Made by a program: the position numbers and the translations under genes
Shown here: piece by piece, positions 1 to 6,908 of the stretch
Layout of the letters: every line of letters begins with the position of its first letter
How positions within the stretch are numbered: the stretch's first letter is position 1
Notes under the pieces: generated by a model
The model's input: only the letters and a program-made list of their open reading frames with translations
Database searches by the model: none
What the model was told of the DNA's origin: nothing
Origin: Planctomycetota bacterium
GTDB taxonomy: Bacteria; Planctomycetota; Planctomycetia; Gemmatales; Gemmataceae
Reading direction: 5' to 3'
Assembly: GCA_003671255.1 (NCBI GenBank)
Contig: QWPF01000020.1
Location: 1-32,407, forward strand
Length of the DNA stretch: 32,407 nucleotides

Positions 1-934
1 GGTTTTGAAGCTGAAAAGCCCCTGCCTCTTTGGTTTCGGGTTTGCCACCACCTGTAGAACCCTTGAATTGAATCTTGTCATGGATTTTGATGCCGTTGTG
101 GTAAATCGTCGCTTCCGCAGGAGCAGTTTTTTTACCAGCCTCATCAAACTTTGCAGCTACATAATTAATATCGTAAGTCTGCCAAACAAGGGGAGGAAAA
201 CAAGCATTAACGCTAGGTTCGAACTGGGTGTAGATACCACCACACTCGTTGTTTTTACCTTCGAGGCCAAAACTGTCAAGGATTTGCACTTCGTAGCGAT
301 CTTGCAGATAAAGGCCTGAATTCGCACGGCCTTGGCCTGATGCCTTGGGCATGTAAGGAAGTCTGAATTCCATATGAATGGTAAAATTGGTGAACTTTTT
401 CTTGCTCGAAATTCCATTATTGAGAAGGTTGCCTTCGACAAGTTTGCCGTTACTCCACTCGTCTGCATTTTTGCCATCAAAGAGAACAACAGCGCCCTCA
501 GGTGCGGCTTTGCCAATGCTTGGGCTAGTGCGTTCGACTTTGGCCATTGCGAGATCGAGTTTCATGTTGTCTTTGATGCTTAGTTTGCCATTTTGAATGG
601 TACCGGAAATATCTTTCCCCGTAATTTCAACTTTGCCATCCTTGGTTGCAGCGGTGAGAAGCATGGGCTTTACGGAAGGATCAAATCCAGTCTGGCCAGG
701 TAAACCACCAGTATGAACTTTGATCATGAATTTGCCATCACCCTTGGCGACGACTTGTGCGCCAAACTTTTTAGAGCCTGAATTGAGGGTAGCGGATCCT
801 TCGTACTCACCTTGAAGGGCAAAGTCTGGGCCCGCCTTGGTAGCATCCGTCTGGCTTGGATCTTGGGCAAAACCAAGAGAGAAAACAGCAAAGGAAGAAG
901 CTAAGGTGAAGGCGAAAAGGCGTGACAAGTTCAT
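1..934 (-). CDS. Secreted DUF1080 (3-keto-disaccharide hydrolase-like) protein, C-terminus cut by window edge
   Basis: Reading leftwards from ATG at 934, 311 codons stay open to the window edge, so the C-terminus is missing. Residues 1-24 form a signal peptide (MNLSRLF, hydrophobic core, then GFAQD), so the product is exported. Residues about 35-140 are a beta-rich, Gly/Lys-rich segment I do not recognise. From about 145 the DUF1080 fold begins with the typical VVLFDGK strand (149-155), followed by the family's NSGLYLQDRYEVQI-type motif and, near the edge, GAFQLQN. DUF1080 proteins are laminarinase-like beta-sandwiches; some hydrolyse 3-keto-glycosides and they are greatly expanded in Planctomycetota. 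The start is supported by GGAG seven bases upstream. Substrate cannot be inferred. The upstream gene on the same strand ends about 125 bases away, so it may have its own promoter. Confidence 0.9.
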   Translation of the reverse strand, partial: MNLSRLFAFTLASSFAVFSLGFAQDPSQTDATKAGPDFALQGEYEGSATLNSGSKKFGAQVVAKGDGKFMIKVHTGGLPGQTGFDPSVKPMLLTAATKDGKVEITGKDISGTIQNGKLSIKDNMKLDLAMAKVERTSPSIGKAAPEGAVVLFDGKNADEWSNGKLVEGNLLNNGISSKKKFTNFTIHMEFRLPYMPKASGQGRANSGLYLQDRYEVQILDSFGLEGKNNECGGIYTQFEPSVNACFPPLVWQTYDINYVAAKFDEAGKKTAPAEATIYHNGIKIHDKIQFKGSTGGGKPETKEAGAFQLQN

Positions 935-1060
935 CGATGATCTCCGTAGGTAAAAAGAGTAGGCAAGAAGTAATGTTTTATCACAGATTGCAGAGTCTGC
1001 CAGCAAAAAGAGCAGGTAATGTCCGGATTTATGAAATTGGCAGGATAAGAAGAGAAGTAA

Positions 1061-1765
1061 TTAATCTTGGGATTCGGGCGGGATGCTTCGGAGGATCTCC
1101 CTGCGCCAATCGAGTTGGTGAACCGGCCAACCCGCAACTTGCCAACCCTGATCATTTACTTTTTTGGGCCTACTGTTCTCGTGAACATAATTTAAAACCA
1201 TGGATTCGGTTGGAGAAAGAGTTTTAGGTGGATTGCAGCAATTACTTTTGCGCTTAAAGATATGTCCATTATCTACAATAGTAATGATGCAAGGGCTATC
1301 GAGGTCGAGCATTCGCAAGGCGATAATTTCGTAGGCAGGGGTTTTGAAGATGCGTTTGAGTTCCAATAGGTCGTAATCCACAGATAAAGCAAGGGTTTTT
1401 AACCATTGTGTGGGTGCGAGAATGCGCTGGGCAATGAGATTGATAAAAGAAATGCCTTGGGCCGCCTGAGTGTCGTTGGATTTTTCCCAGCGAAGCTTAG
1501 CTTCTTTTTGTAAAGAGCTAGCAAGAGATTGGGCAGCAATCCATTGTTTTTTGACCTCTGCGCTCTCTGATTCTTTCGGATCGAAAACTTGAACGGATTT
1601 TTTTGAGTGGATTGATGGCGCATCTAACTCGAGTAATTGCCAAGCCTTGGCGTTGAGAAGTGCATAAGCATCGATGGGAGGTTGATGTAAAGAAGCTTTT
1701 ACCAAGAATTCTTGGACTAGGTTGTCCAATAAAAGATGGAGATCGTAAAGCGGTGTATCAATCAA
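1061..1765 (-). CDS. Degenerate ImmA/IrrE (M78)-like protein lacking HExxH
   Basis: A 234-residue protein starting at TTG (1763-1765); an in-frame TGA lies just upstream and AAGGAG sits six bases before the TTG, so this start is well supported. The C-terminal half resembles planctomycete ImmA/IrrE-type proteins: INLIAQRILAPTQWL (about 108-122) matches the segment after the zinc site that usually reads AN-x-FA-x-x-LL-x-P-x-x-W, then DLLELKRIF, AYEIIALRMLDL (144-155) and ITIVDNGHIFKRKSN. Where the metal-binding HExxH should stand (about residues 76-84) the sequence reads WIAAQSLASS, with no His or Glu pair. Peptidase activity is therefore unlikely; it may be a structural or regulatory derivative. 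The N-terminal 60 residues are unassigned. It diverges from the feo operon across a 165-base gap, but nothing else ties it to iron. The family call is from memory of motif order and is moderately sure. Confidence 0.55.
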   Translation of the reverse strand: MIDTPLYDLHLLLDNLVQEFLVKASLHQPPIDAYALLNAKAWQLLELDAPSIHSKKSVQVFDPKESESAEVKKQWIAAQSLASSLQKEAKLRWEKSNDTQAAQGISFINLIAQRILAPTQWLKTLALSVDYDLLELKRIFKTPAYEIIALRMLDLDSPCIITIVDNGHIFKRKSNCCNPPKTLSPTESMVLNYVHENSRPKKVNDQGWQVAGWPVHQLDWRREILRSIPPESQD

Positions 1766-1771
1766 TGGAAA

Positions 1772-1777
1772 CTCCTT
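1772..1777 (-). promoter_or_regulatory. Shine-Dalgarno AAGGAG deciding a TTG start
   Basis: AAGGAG on the minus strand, six bases before the TTG at 1763-1765. There is no in-frame ATG upstream before a stop, so this site fixes the unusual start of the ImmA/IrrE-like gene. Confidence 0.75.
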
Positions 1778-1787
1778 ACATCAGCGC

Positions 1788-1799
1788 TATGTATACATA
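1788..1799. repeat. 12-base perfect palindrome, possible operator
   Basis: TATGTATACATA reads the same on both strands. It lies between the divergent ImmA/IrrE-like gene and the feo operon, about 25 bases upstream of the former's start codon. A minus-strand TATACT (1800-1805) abuts it, so it would sit just downstream of that -10-like element. AT-rich palindromes of this size can occur by chance. Confidence 0.3.
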
Positions 1800-1858
1800 A
1801 GTATAGGTACCAGGGAGCAAAGGCAAGGGGAATAGTTTGTAATGCATGAAGAAAATGC

Positions 1859-1886
1859 TTGACCTTTGATTTGAGTGGGGTAAAAT
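1859..1886 (+). promoter_or_regulatory. Sigma70-like promoter of the feo operon
   Basis: TTGACC (1859-1864) and TAAAAT (1881-1886) are separated by 16 bases, a good match to a housekeeping promoter. Transcription would begin near 1892-1895, leaving a leader of about 37 bases before feoA. Confidence 0.6.
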
Positions 1887-1891
1887 GATTG

Positions 1892-1906
1892 TGAGACGCA
1901 ATCTCA
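1892..1906 (+). promoter_or_regulatory. Fur-box-like palindrome at the feo transcription start
   Basis: TGAGACGCAATCTCA has perfect TGAGA/TCTCA arms around five bases, and the right flank reads TCTCAACAA. Fur boxes of the TTGAGA-N5-TCTCAA form are known in several phyla. It sits five bases downstream of the -10 element, where a bound repressor would block initiation. Gene content (ferrous iron uptake) supports Fur-type control; the binding itself is inferred. Confidence 0.55.
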
Positions 1907-1930
1907 ACAAGATGTGGGACAGCCAACAGT

Positions 1931-2131
1931 ATGAATGATATTCCTCTAGCTATGCTTGAATCTGGTGAATGGGCCGAAGTTACGGATGTTTCGGGTAACC
2001 CTAACATTGTATCGCGCCTTTCCGAGTTAGGTGTGATGAATGGTTGTAAACTTTGCATGTTGCAGCAGGGGCAAACTTGTTTACTCAAAGTTGGTGAATC
2101 AAGGCTCAGTTTGGGTTGTCTTTTATTCTGA
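1931..2131 (+). CDS. feoA: FeoA domain protein, first copy
   Basis: A 66-residue single-domain FeoA protein, slightly shorter than the usual 75-85. The family pattern is visible: a turn with VTDVSGN, then the SRLSELGVMNGCKLCMLQ helix-turn (residues about 28-45), and the closing strands VGESRLSLG. FeoA is a small cytoplasmic SH3-like protein that supports the ferrous iron transporter FeoB. It is the first gene behind the Fur-box-like promoter. Only a weak GGGA about ten bases upstream serves as ribosome binding site. The loop has three Cys (CKLCM and QTC), which is unusual, and the chain ends abruptly at LGCLLF. Confidence 0.85.
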   Translation: MNDIPLAMLESGEWAEVTDVSGNPNIVSRLSELGVMNGCKLCMLQQGQTCLLKVGESRLSLGCLLF

Positions 2132-2209
2132 TTGCACGATCATGGTTCGCCCGGTTGTTTGATTTCCTCACTCCACAAATAAACCTCCTTTTTTCCAGAG
2201 ATCTTTTTC

Positions 2210-2437
2210 ATGCCTACGCTTGATCAAGTCGCTATCGGTTGTAAAGGAATTATATCTTCCATTATTGGGGAAGATGCAACAGCTCAAAGGTTGATGGAAA
2301 TGGGAGTCATTGAGGGTGAGCCATTTGAATTAATTGCTTCTGCACCCATGGGCGATCCCTTGGAAATAAAAGTGCAGGGCTATCGTTTAAGTATTCGCAA
2401 GTCTGAAGCGGCCCTAGTTCTGGTTCAAGTTTCCTAG
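2210..2437 (+). CDS. feoA: FeoA domain protein, second copy
   Basis: A 75-residue FeoA domain: DQVAIGCKGIISSI, then AQRLMEMGVIEGEPFELIASAPMGDPLEIKVQGYRLSIRKSEAALVLV, which is the textbook FeoA signature (LMEMG, PMGDP, YRLSIRKSEA). It is closer to the family consensus than the first copy, so the two are diverged paralogues, not a recent duplication. The stop TAG at 2435-2437 touches the feoB start at 2438, indicating translational coupling. The preceding spacer (2132-2209) is pyrimidine-rich with no good Shine-Dalgarno. Confidence 0.92.
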   Translation: MPTLDQVAIGCKGIISSIIGEDATAQRLMEMGVIEGEPFELIASAPMGDPLEIKVQGYRLSIRKSEAALVLVQVS

Positions 2438-4594
2438 ATGGTTTTTCTACCCATGAATGAAATCACCGCGCCATCAAAATCATTTCGAATTGCACTATTG
2501 GGAAATCCCAATACAGGTAAAACCACTTTGTTTAATGTGCTTACCGGGCTCAATCATCGAGTTGGGAATTACCCAGGCGTTACGGTTGAAATAAAAAAAG
2601 GCAGCTTTGTTCATCAATCCAATGCAATTGAAATTCTGGACATACCAGGCACCTACAGCCTTGCGCCCCGCAGCCCTGATGAGCTTCTTTCAGTCGAATT
2701 GGTTCTAGGATTAAATCCACTAGAAAAGGTACCAGATGCCTTGTTGGTAATTGCTGATGCTTCAAATCTGGAAAGAAATTTATACCTCGCAACTCAAGCT
2801 TTTGAAACCGGATTACCAGTGATTTTGGCACTTAGCATGGTGGATCTTGCCACTGCATCTGGCGTGAAGATCAATTTCAATTTGCTTTCAGAAAAGCTGG
2901 GAATACCTGTTGTCGCAATTCATGCCTCAAAGCGCAAAGGTCTGGATGAGCTGAAAAATGCCATCGTTGCGTTGCAAACTGAAAAGCGCATGCCGCCCGA
3001 ACCTGTGTTTTCGAAAGATGTGGTAAGGTGCAGGGCAAAAATACTTAGTCTTTTGGGTGATAAAGGTTCACTGTTTCTTGCAGGGCGATTGCTCTTCGAG
3101 ACCGATGGGTTTCTGGCCCAGCAGCTTGAACAAAAATTATCTCTCAGCCTAATCCCAGCTATTTTAGAATGCAGGACAGAACTTAAAACGCTTGGAATTA
3201 ATCTGGTTAGCATCGAAGCTAAAAGCCGTTATGCCTGGATTCGTGAACTGGTGCAACCTTGCATAAGTAAACCTGAAAGCAAGGTGACCGGGTTTACAGA
3301 TAGAGTGGATCGGATTCTTACGCACAAAGTCTTTGGTATGTTCTTTTTCTTTCTGATCATGTTTTCGATGTTTACAGCATTATTTGTGCTGGCGAAACCA
3401 TTGATGGAATGGATTGGTGAAGGTAAAAACCTTGTAGGGCAGGGGTTGGAAAATGTTCTTCCCGATGGGATGTTACGAAGTTTGTTGGTTGATGGATTGT
3501 TGGAAGGTGTTGGGGGTGTGGTGGTGTTTTTGCCCCAGATTGTCATCCTATTTGGTTTTCTTTCTGTTCTTGAAGATTGCGGTTATATGGCTCGTGCTGC
3601 ATTTTTAATGGATCGAGTTATGGCGAAATGCGGGCTTAGCGGAAAATCTTTCATTCCACTTCTTTCCTCCGTGGCATGTGCTGTTCCTGGGGTGCTTGCA
3701 ACCAGAGTCATTGAAGATAAAAGAGACAGGCTTGCTACTATTTTGGTTGCACCCTTGATGAGTTGCTCTGCACGGTTGCCCGTGTATGTGCTTTTTATCG
3801 GTGCGTTTTTGACCGAAGGGTACGGTTGGTGGTTTCCCGGGATTGTACTTTTTTTGATGTACGGGATTGGCTTTGTAACCGCGCCACTTGCTGCAATGCT
3901 ATTTAAAAGCACGATACTCAAAGGGAAGGGCGCGCCCTTTTTGATGGAGCTTCCTGTTTACAAAACGCCTTCTTTTTCAGTTGTTTTTGCAAGAGTATAT
4001 GAGGCATCGGTGTCGTTTTTGAAAAGAGCAGGGACTTTGATCGCTGCAACCATGGTGCTCATCTGGGCTGTTTTATATTTCCCTTATGTTTCTTCGACAG
4101 GTGAGAATTATCCCGAACGCATTGCTGCGACCGAAAATAAGGCGGAGCAAGATGCTCTTTTATTAGAATGGAAAAAGAATAGTTTTCTAGGCAGAGTAGG
4201 CCAATCAATCGAGCCAGTGGTCAAACCTCTAGGCTGGGATTGGCGCATTGGGGTTGCAACTCTTGCCAGTTTCCCAGCAAGAGAAGTGGTGGTAGGAACA
4301 TTGAGCATTGTTTTTGGACTTGGTAAAGATGCGCAGGACGAACAACAGCTTTTGGAAATTCTCCAGAAGGCGCGCTGGAATGATGATCCAGATCAACCTT
4401 TATTATTTAATGTGCCCTCTGCGCTTTCTTTGATGGTATTTTTTGCACTTTGCTGCCAATGTGGTTCCACTCTGATGGTCATCAGGCAGGAAACAGGTAC
4501 TTGGTTCTGGCCTGCATTTACTTTTATCTACATGACGAGTTTGGCTTATTTGGCAGCGATGCTAACTTTTCAAGTTGGTATACTATTCTTATAG
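2438..4594 (+). CDS. feoB: Ferrous iron transporter FeoB
   Basis: A 718-residue inner-membrane transporter for Fe(II). The N-terminal G domain shows G1 GNPNTGKT (22-29), the switch Thr in NYPGVTVE (44-51) and G3 DIPG (68-71). G4 reads SMVD (133-136) where FeoB normally has N-M-x-D; the codon is AGC, one base from AAC. A GTPase-linked helical segment follows, then the membrane domain from about residue 300, with gate-type motifs CGYMARAAFLMDRVM, SVACAVPGVLATR and PLMSCSARLPVYVLF, and a second gate near ASFPAREVVVG. Length is normal. ATG at 2438 directly follows the feoA stop; an in-frame ATG at 2453 is an alternative. Likely iron-repressed through the upstream palindrome. Confidence 0.97.
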   Translation: MVFLPMNEITAPSKSFRIALLGNPNTGKTTLFNVLTGLNHRVGNYPGVTVEIKKGSFVHQSNAIEILDIPGTYSLAPRSPDELLSVELVLGLNPLEKVPDALLVIADASNLERNLYLATQAFETGLPVILALSMVDLATASGVKINFNLLSEKLGIPVVAIHASKRKGLDELKNAIVALQTEKRMPPEPVFSKDVVRCRAKILSLLGDKGSLFLAGRLLFETDGFLAQQLEQKLSLSLIPAILECRTELKTLGINLVSIEAKSRYAWIRELVQPCISKPESKVTGFTDRVDRILTHKVFGMFFFFLIMFSMFTALFVLAKPLMEWIGEGKNLVGQGLENVLPDGMLRSLLVDGLLEGVGGVVVFLPQIVILFGFLSVLEDCGYMARAAFLMDRVMAKCGLSGKSFIPLLSSVACAVPGVLATRVIEDKRDRLATILVAPLMSCSARLPVYVLFIGAFLTEGYGWWFPGIVLFLMYGIGFVTAPLAAMLFKSTILKGKGAPFLMELPVYKTPSFSVVFARVYEASVSFLKRAGTLIAATMVLIWAVLYFPYVSSTGENYPERIAATENKAEQDALLLEWKKNSFLGRVGQSIEPVVKPLGWDWRIGVATLASFPAREVVVGTLSIVFGLGKDAQDEQQLLEILQKARWNDDPDQPLLFNVPSALSLMVFFALCCQCGSTLMVIRQETGTWFWPAFTFIYMTSLAYLAAMLTFQVGILFL

Positions 4595-4623
4595 AAGGCG
4601 TTAAGTTCAGAGGTTTTGAAATC

Positions 4624-4806
4624 ATGGACTGGCAATCTGTCGCAGTAATGATCATCGTGGTTTTTTCTGCCTGCTATCTGGGTAGAAAGATGTCGAGTAA
4701 ATCCGGATGTACAGGCGGTTGCTGTGGCGCTAAGCCTCTGGAAAAACTTCGCTCGGAAGAATACTGGGTTGGAGAACTTAAACTTCGCTCAGGAATCAAA
4801 AGATAG
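4624..4806 (+). CDS. FeoB-associated small Cys-rich membrane protein
   Basis: A 60-residue protein starting at ATG 4624, with AGAGG about ten bases upstream and 29 bases after feoB. One N-terminal membrane helix (SVAVMIIVVFSACYLG) is followed by a short basic stretch and the cluster SGCTGGCCGA, then a polar tail. This matches the architecture of the FeoB-associated Cys-rich membrane protein family. The Cys cluster could bind iron or another thiophilic metal at the exit of the transporter; that role is inferred from position. The same frame is open further upstream, but that part lies inside feoB. Confidence 0.75.
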   Translation: MDWQSVAVMIIVVFSACYLGRKMSSKSGCTGGCCGAKPLEKLRSEEYWVGELKLRSGIKR

Positions 4807-4843
4807 ATAAGTTTTTGTAATTTGGGTTAATCACACCTTATAA

Positions 4844-4860
4844 GTAACATTGTTTGTTAC
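4844..4860. repeat. Inverted repeat GTAACA-N5-TGTTAC
   Basis: Perfect six-base arms around TTGTT, in the 178-base gap between the feo operon and the epimerase gene. No T-run follows, so it is not an intrinsic terminator; an operator is possible. A weaker six-base-pair hairpin lies at 4933-4947. Nothing else stands out in this gap. Confidence 0.3.
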
Positions 4861-4984
4861 ACATTAAGCCAAAGTCATGAAATCTCTGCATTGCACCGTT
4901 GAGGGAATCTTGATAGCCTCCCGTGGGAAATTCTGGCACGATGCCGGAAAATAGGTCGAATAATTACTATGGGGAAGGACTCCC

Positions 4985-5929
4985 ATGCGTTGCTTGGTCA
5001 CTGGTGCTGCTGGTTTTATTGGATCGAATCTTTGCGAGCAACTTTTAGACTTAGGTCATGAAGTTGTTGGCTTAGATGCCTTTATTCCTTACTACCCCCG
5101 CGAAATTAAACAAAATAACTTGATCTCTCTTAAAACAAGAAACAACTTCTCTTTCCATGAACTGGATTTGCGCGAAGACAATCTCGCGGATGTCACTAAA
5201 AATGTATCTGCTGTTTTTCATCTAGCAGCCATGGCTGGCTTGGTGCTTAGCTGGAAAAATTTCAACCTCTATTCCTCTTGCAACTTGCTAGCAACCCAAA
5301 GGCTTCTTGATTCCCTGCGAAACTCTGAGTCTTTGAAAAAATTTATTTATGTCTCTACTTCCTCCGTATATGGCAAATTTAGCTCGGGCAATGAATCTAT
5401 GCCCACTCAACCTAGTTCGCCTTATGGTGTTACCAAGTTGGCTTCGGAAAATCTTTGTCATGCCTTTAGAGAAGAATTCAATCTGCCTTTGTCGGTGCTA
5501 AGGTACTTCTCGGTTTATGGCCCAAGGCAGCGGCCCGACATGGGCTATAATATTTTCATCAAGGCAATGCTTTATGGCGAAACCATAACTGTTTATGGTG
5601 ATGGGCAGCAATCGCGTGGTAATACTTATGTTTCTGATTGCGTTAATGCAACAATAGCAGCAATCAATTCACCCGATGGCGAGACATACAACATAGGTGG
5701 CGGTGAAATAGCGTCGGTATGGGAGATTATTGAACGGCTCGAAAAAATCACAGGCTGTAAAGCCAAAGTTAAACAAGAGCAGGCCCGTGCGGGGGATCAG
5801 CGATCTACAGGAGCCGATATTTCCAAAGCGATCCGAGATTTTGGCTGGCAACCCCAAGTTTCTTTGGAAGAGGGATTGACTAGGCAGGTAGCTTGGCAAA
5901 AGTCTTTGCTTGTACGAAAAGCTGCTTAA
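4985..5929 (+). CDS. NAD-dependent epimerase/dehydratase (extended SDR)
   Basis: A 314-residue extended short-chain dehydrogenase. The nucleotide-binding Gly motif GAAGFIG is at 7-13, the acidic ribose-binding residue at the end of the second strand is D31 (VVGLDAF), and the catalytic set is STSSVYG (124-130) with YGVTK (Y147, K151). RYFSVYGPRQRPDMG and GDGQQSRGNTYVSD are typical of UDP-glucose 4-epimerase and UDP-glucuronate epimerase relatives, which act on nucleotide sugars for cell-surface polysaccharide. Substrate cannot be fixed from sequence. GGGGAAGGA just before the ATG is a strong ribosome binding site. It runs convergently into gluQRS with one base between the stops. Confidence 0.88.
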   Translation: MRCLVTGAAGFIGSNLCEQLLDLGHEVVGLDAFIPYYPREIKQNNLISLKTRNNFSFHELDLREDNLADVTKNVSAVFHLAAMAGLVLSWKNFNLYSSCNLLATQRLLDSLRNSESLKKFIYVSTSSVYGKFSSGNESMPTQPSSPYGVTKLASENLCHAFREEFNLPLSVLRYFSVYGPRQRPDMGYNIFIKAMLYGETITVYGDGQQSRGNTYVSDCVNATIAAINSPDGETYNIGGGEIASVWEIIERLEKITGCKAKVKQEQARAGDQRSTGADISKAIRDFGWQPQVSLEEGLTRQVAWQKSLLVRKAA

Positions 5930-5930
5930 A

Positions 5931-6908
5931 TCAAGCTTCATATCCAATTGTCTTGAGAAGCTCTTTTGTTAAAACAAAAGGTTTGTTAGGGATTTTGTTC
6001 AAGTCGAAAAGAGGCATTAAATCACGCAGTGTGACCGGCATTGGTTTGTCTACCCAGCCACAAGAATAAGCAATTAGCCCCAGTAAACTTTCGGGTTTCA
6101 CTCCTTGATGCCTCAGGGCAGAAAGCCTTGTATCGCCATGCCTTTTTGCTAGCCGCTTGCCATCTTCCCCTACAACAAGTGGAAGATGAATGAATGTTGG
6201 CGGGGTAAGATTCAAGCTTTGATAAAGCAGAATTTGTTTGGGAGTTGAAGAGATTAAATCGTCGCCACGAACTACTTGATTGACTTTTTGAAATGCATCA
6301 TCAACGACGACTGCAAGTTGGTATGCGGGCCAAGATTGGGATAAGGAAGGTTCTGCAGCCATGCGCCAAACGACAAAATCATTTGCAAGTTGTTCAGCAC
6401 ACCCGCTGATTGGGCCCTTGAATTGATCAATGAAATCGGGTTCTTTTGCAGTGCAGCGAAAGCGCCAGCAATAGTTTTTATCTAAAAGACCAGAAGCATC
6501 GCAAGCAAAACGGTGTGCGCAGGTTCTCGGGTAAAGAACATCCTGGCCGTCTTCATGTGGGGCGCTAGCAGCCCGCAAGACATCATTGCGAGTGCAGGTG
6601 CAGGGGTAGATTAATTCCTTGAGAGTTAACGCATTGAGTGCATGTTGGTAGGCATTCATTCTTGTGGATTGCACTAGAATTTCTTCATCCCAATCGAGGC
6701 CAAGCCAGCGTAAATCCGCAACGGCTTCGATGTCCGCCCCTTTTTTAACCCGGGGTGAATCGATGTCTTCCATGCGTAAAAGTACTTTCCCGTTTTTAGT
6801 TCGGGATGCCAGCCAGGCTAAAATATAAGTTCTTGCGTTGCCCACATGCTGTGCGCCTGTTGGGGATGGTGCAAGTCTGCCAATGGTTGGAAGGGTTGAA
6901 AAATTCAT
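5931..6908 (-). CDS. gluQ: Glutamyl-Q tRNA(Asp) synthetase
   Basis: A 325-residue class I synthetase paralogue without an anticodon-binding domain. RLAPSPTGAQHVGN (11-24) is the HIGH-type signature and KRLAKRHGDTRL (from 251) the KMSKS equivalent. The GluQRS zinc site is intact: C103, C105, Y126 and C130 (CTC, then YPRTC). GluQRS attaches glutamate to the queuosine base at the wobble position of tRNA(Asp), so the host presumably has queuosine in its tRNA. The start codon overlaps the stop of the upstream esterase gene as ATGA (6905-6908), showing translational coupling of two functionally unrelated genes. Confidence 0.93.
   Translation of the reverse strand: MNFSTLPTIGRLAPSPTGAQHVGNARTYILAWLASRTKNGKVLLRMEDIDSPRVKKGADIEAVADLRWLGLDWDEEILVQSTRMNAYQHALNALTLKELIYPCTCTRNDVLRAASAPHEDGQDVLYPRTCAHRFACDASGLLDKNYCWRFRCTAKEPDFIDQFKGPISGCAEQLANDFVVWRMAAEPSLSQSWPAYQLAVVVDDAFQKVNQVVRGDDLISSTPKQILLYQSLNLTPPTFIHLPLVVGEDGKRLAKRHGDTRLSALRHQGVKPESLLGLIAYSCGWVDKPMPVTLRDLMPLFDLNKIPNKPFVLTKELLKTIGYEA

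Noticed and set aside
1762-2088. Minus-strand open frame of 108 codons across the feo promoter and feoA
   Set aside because: It covers the promoter, Fur-like site and feoA, and its translation shows no domain pattern.
2150-2209. Minus-strand AAGGAGG followed by a short TTG frame between the two feoA genes
   Set aside because: The frame ends after 12 codons, so it does not encode a credible protein.
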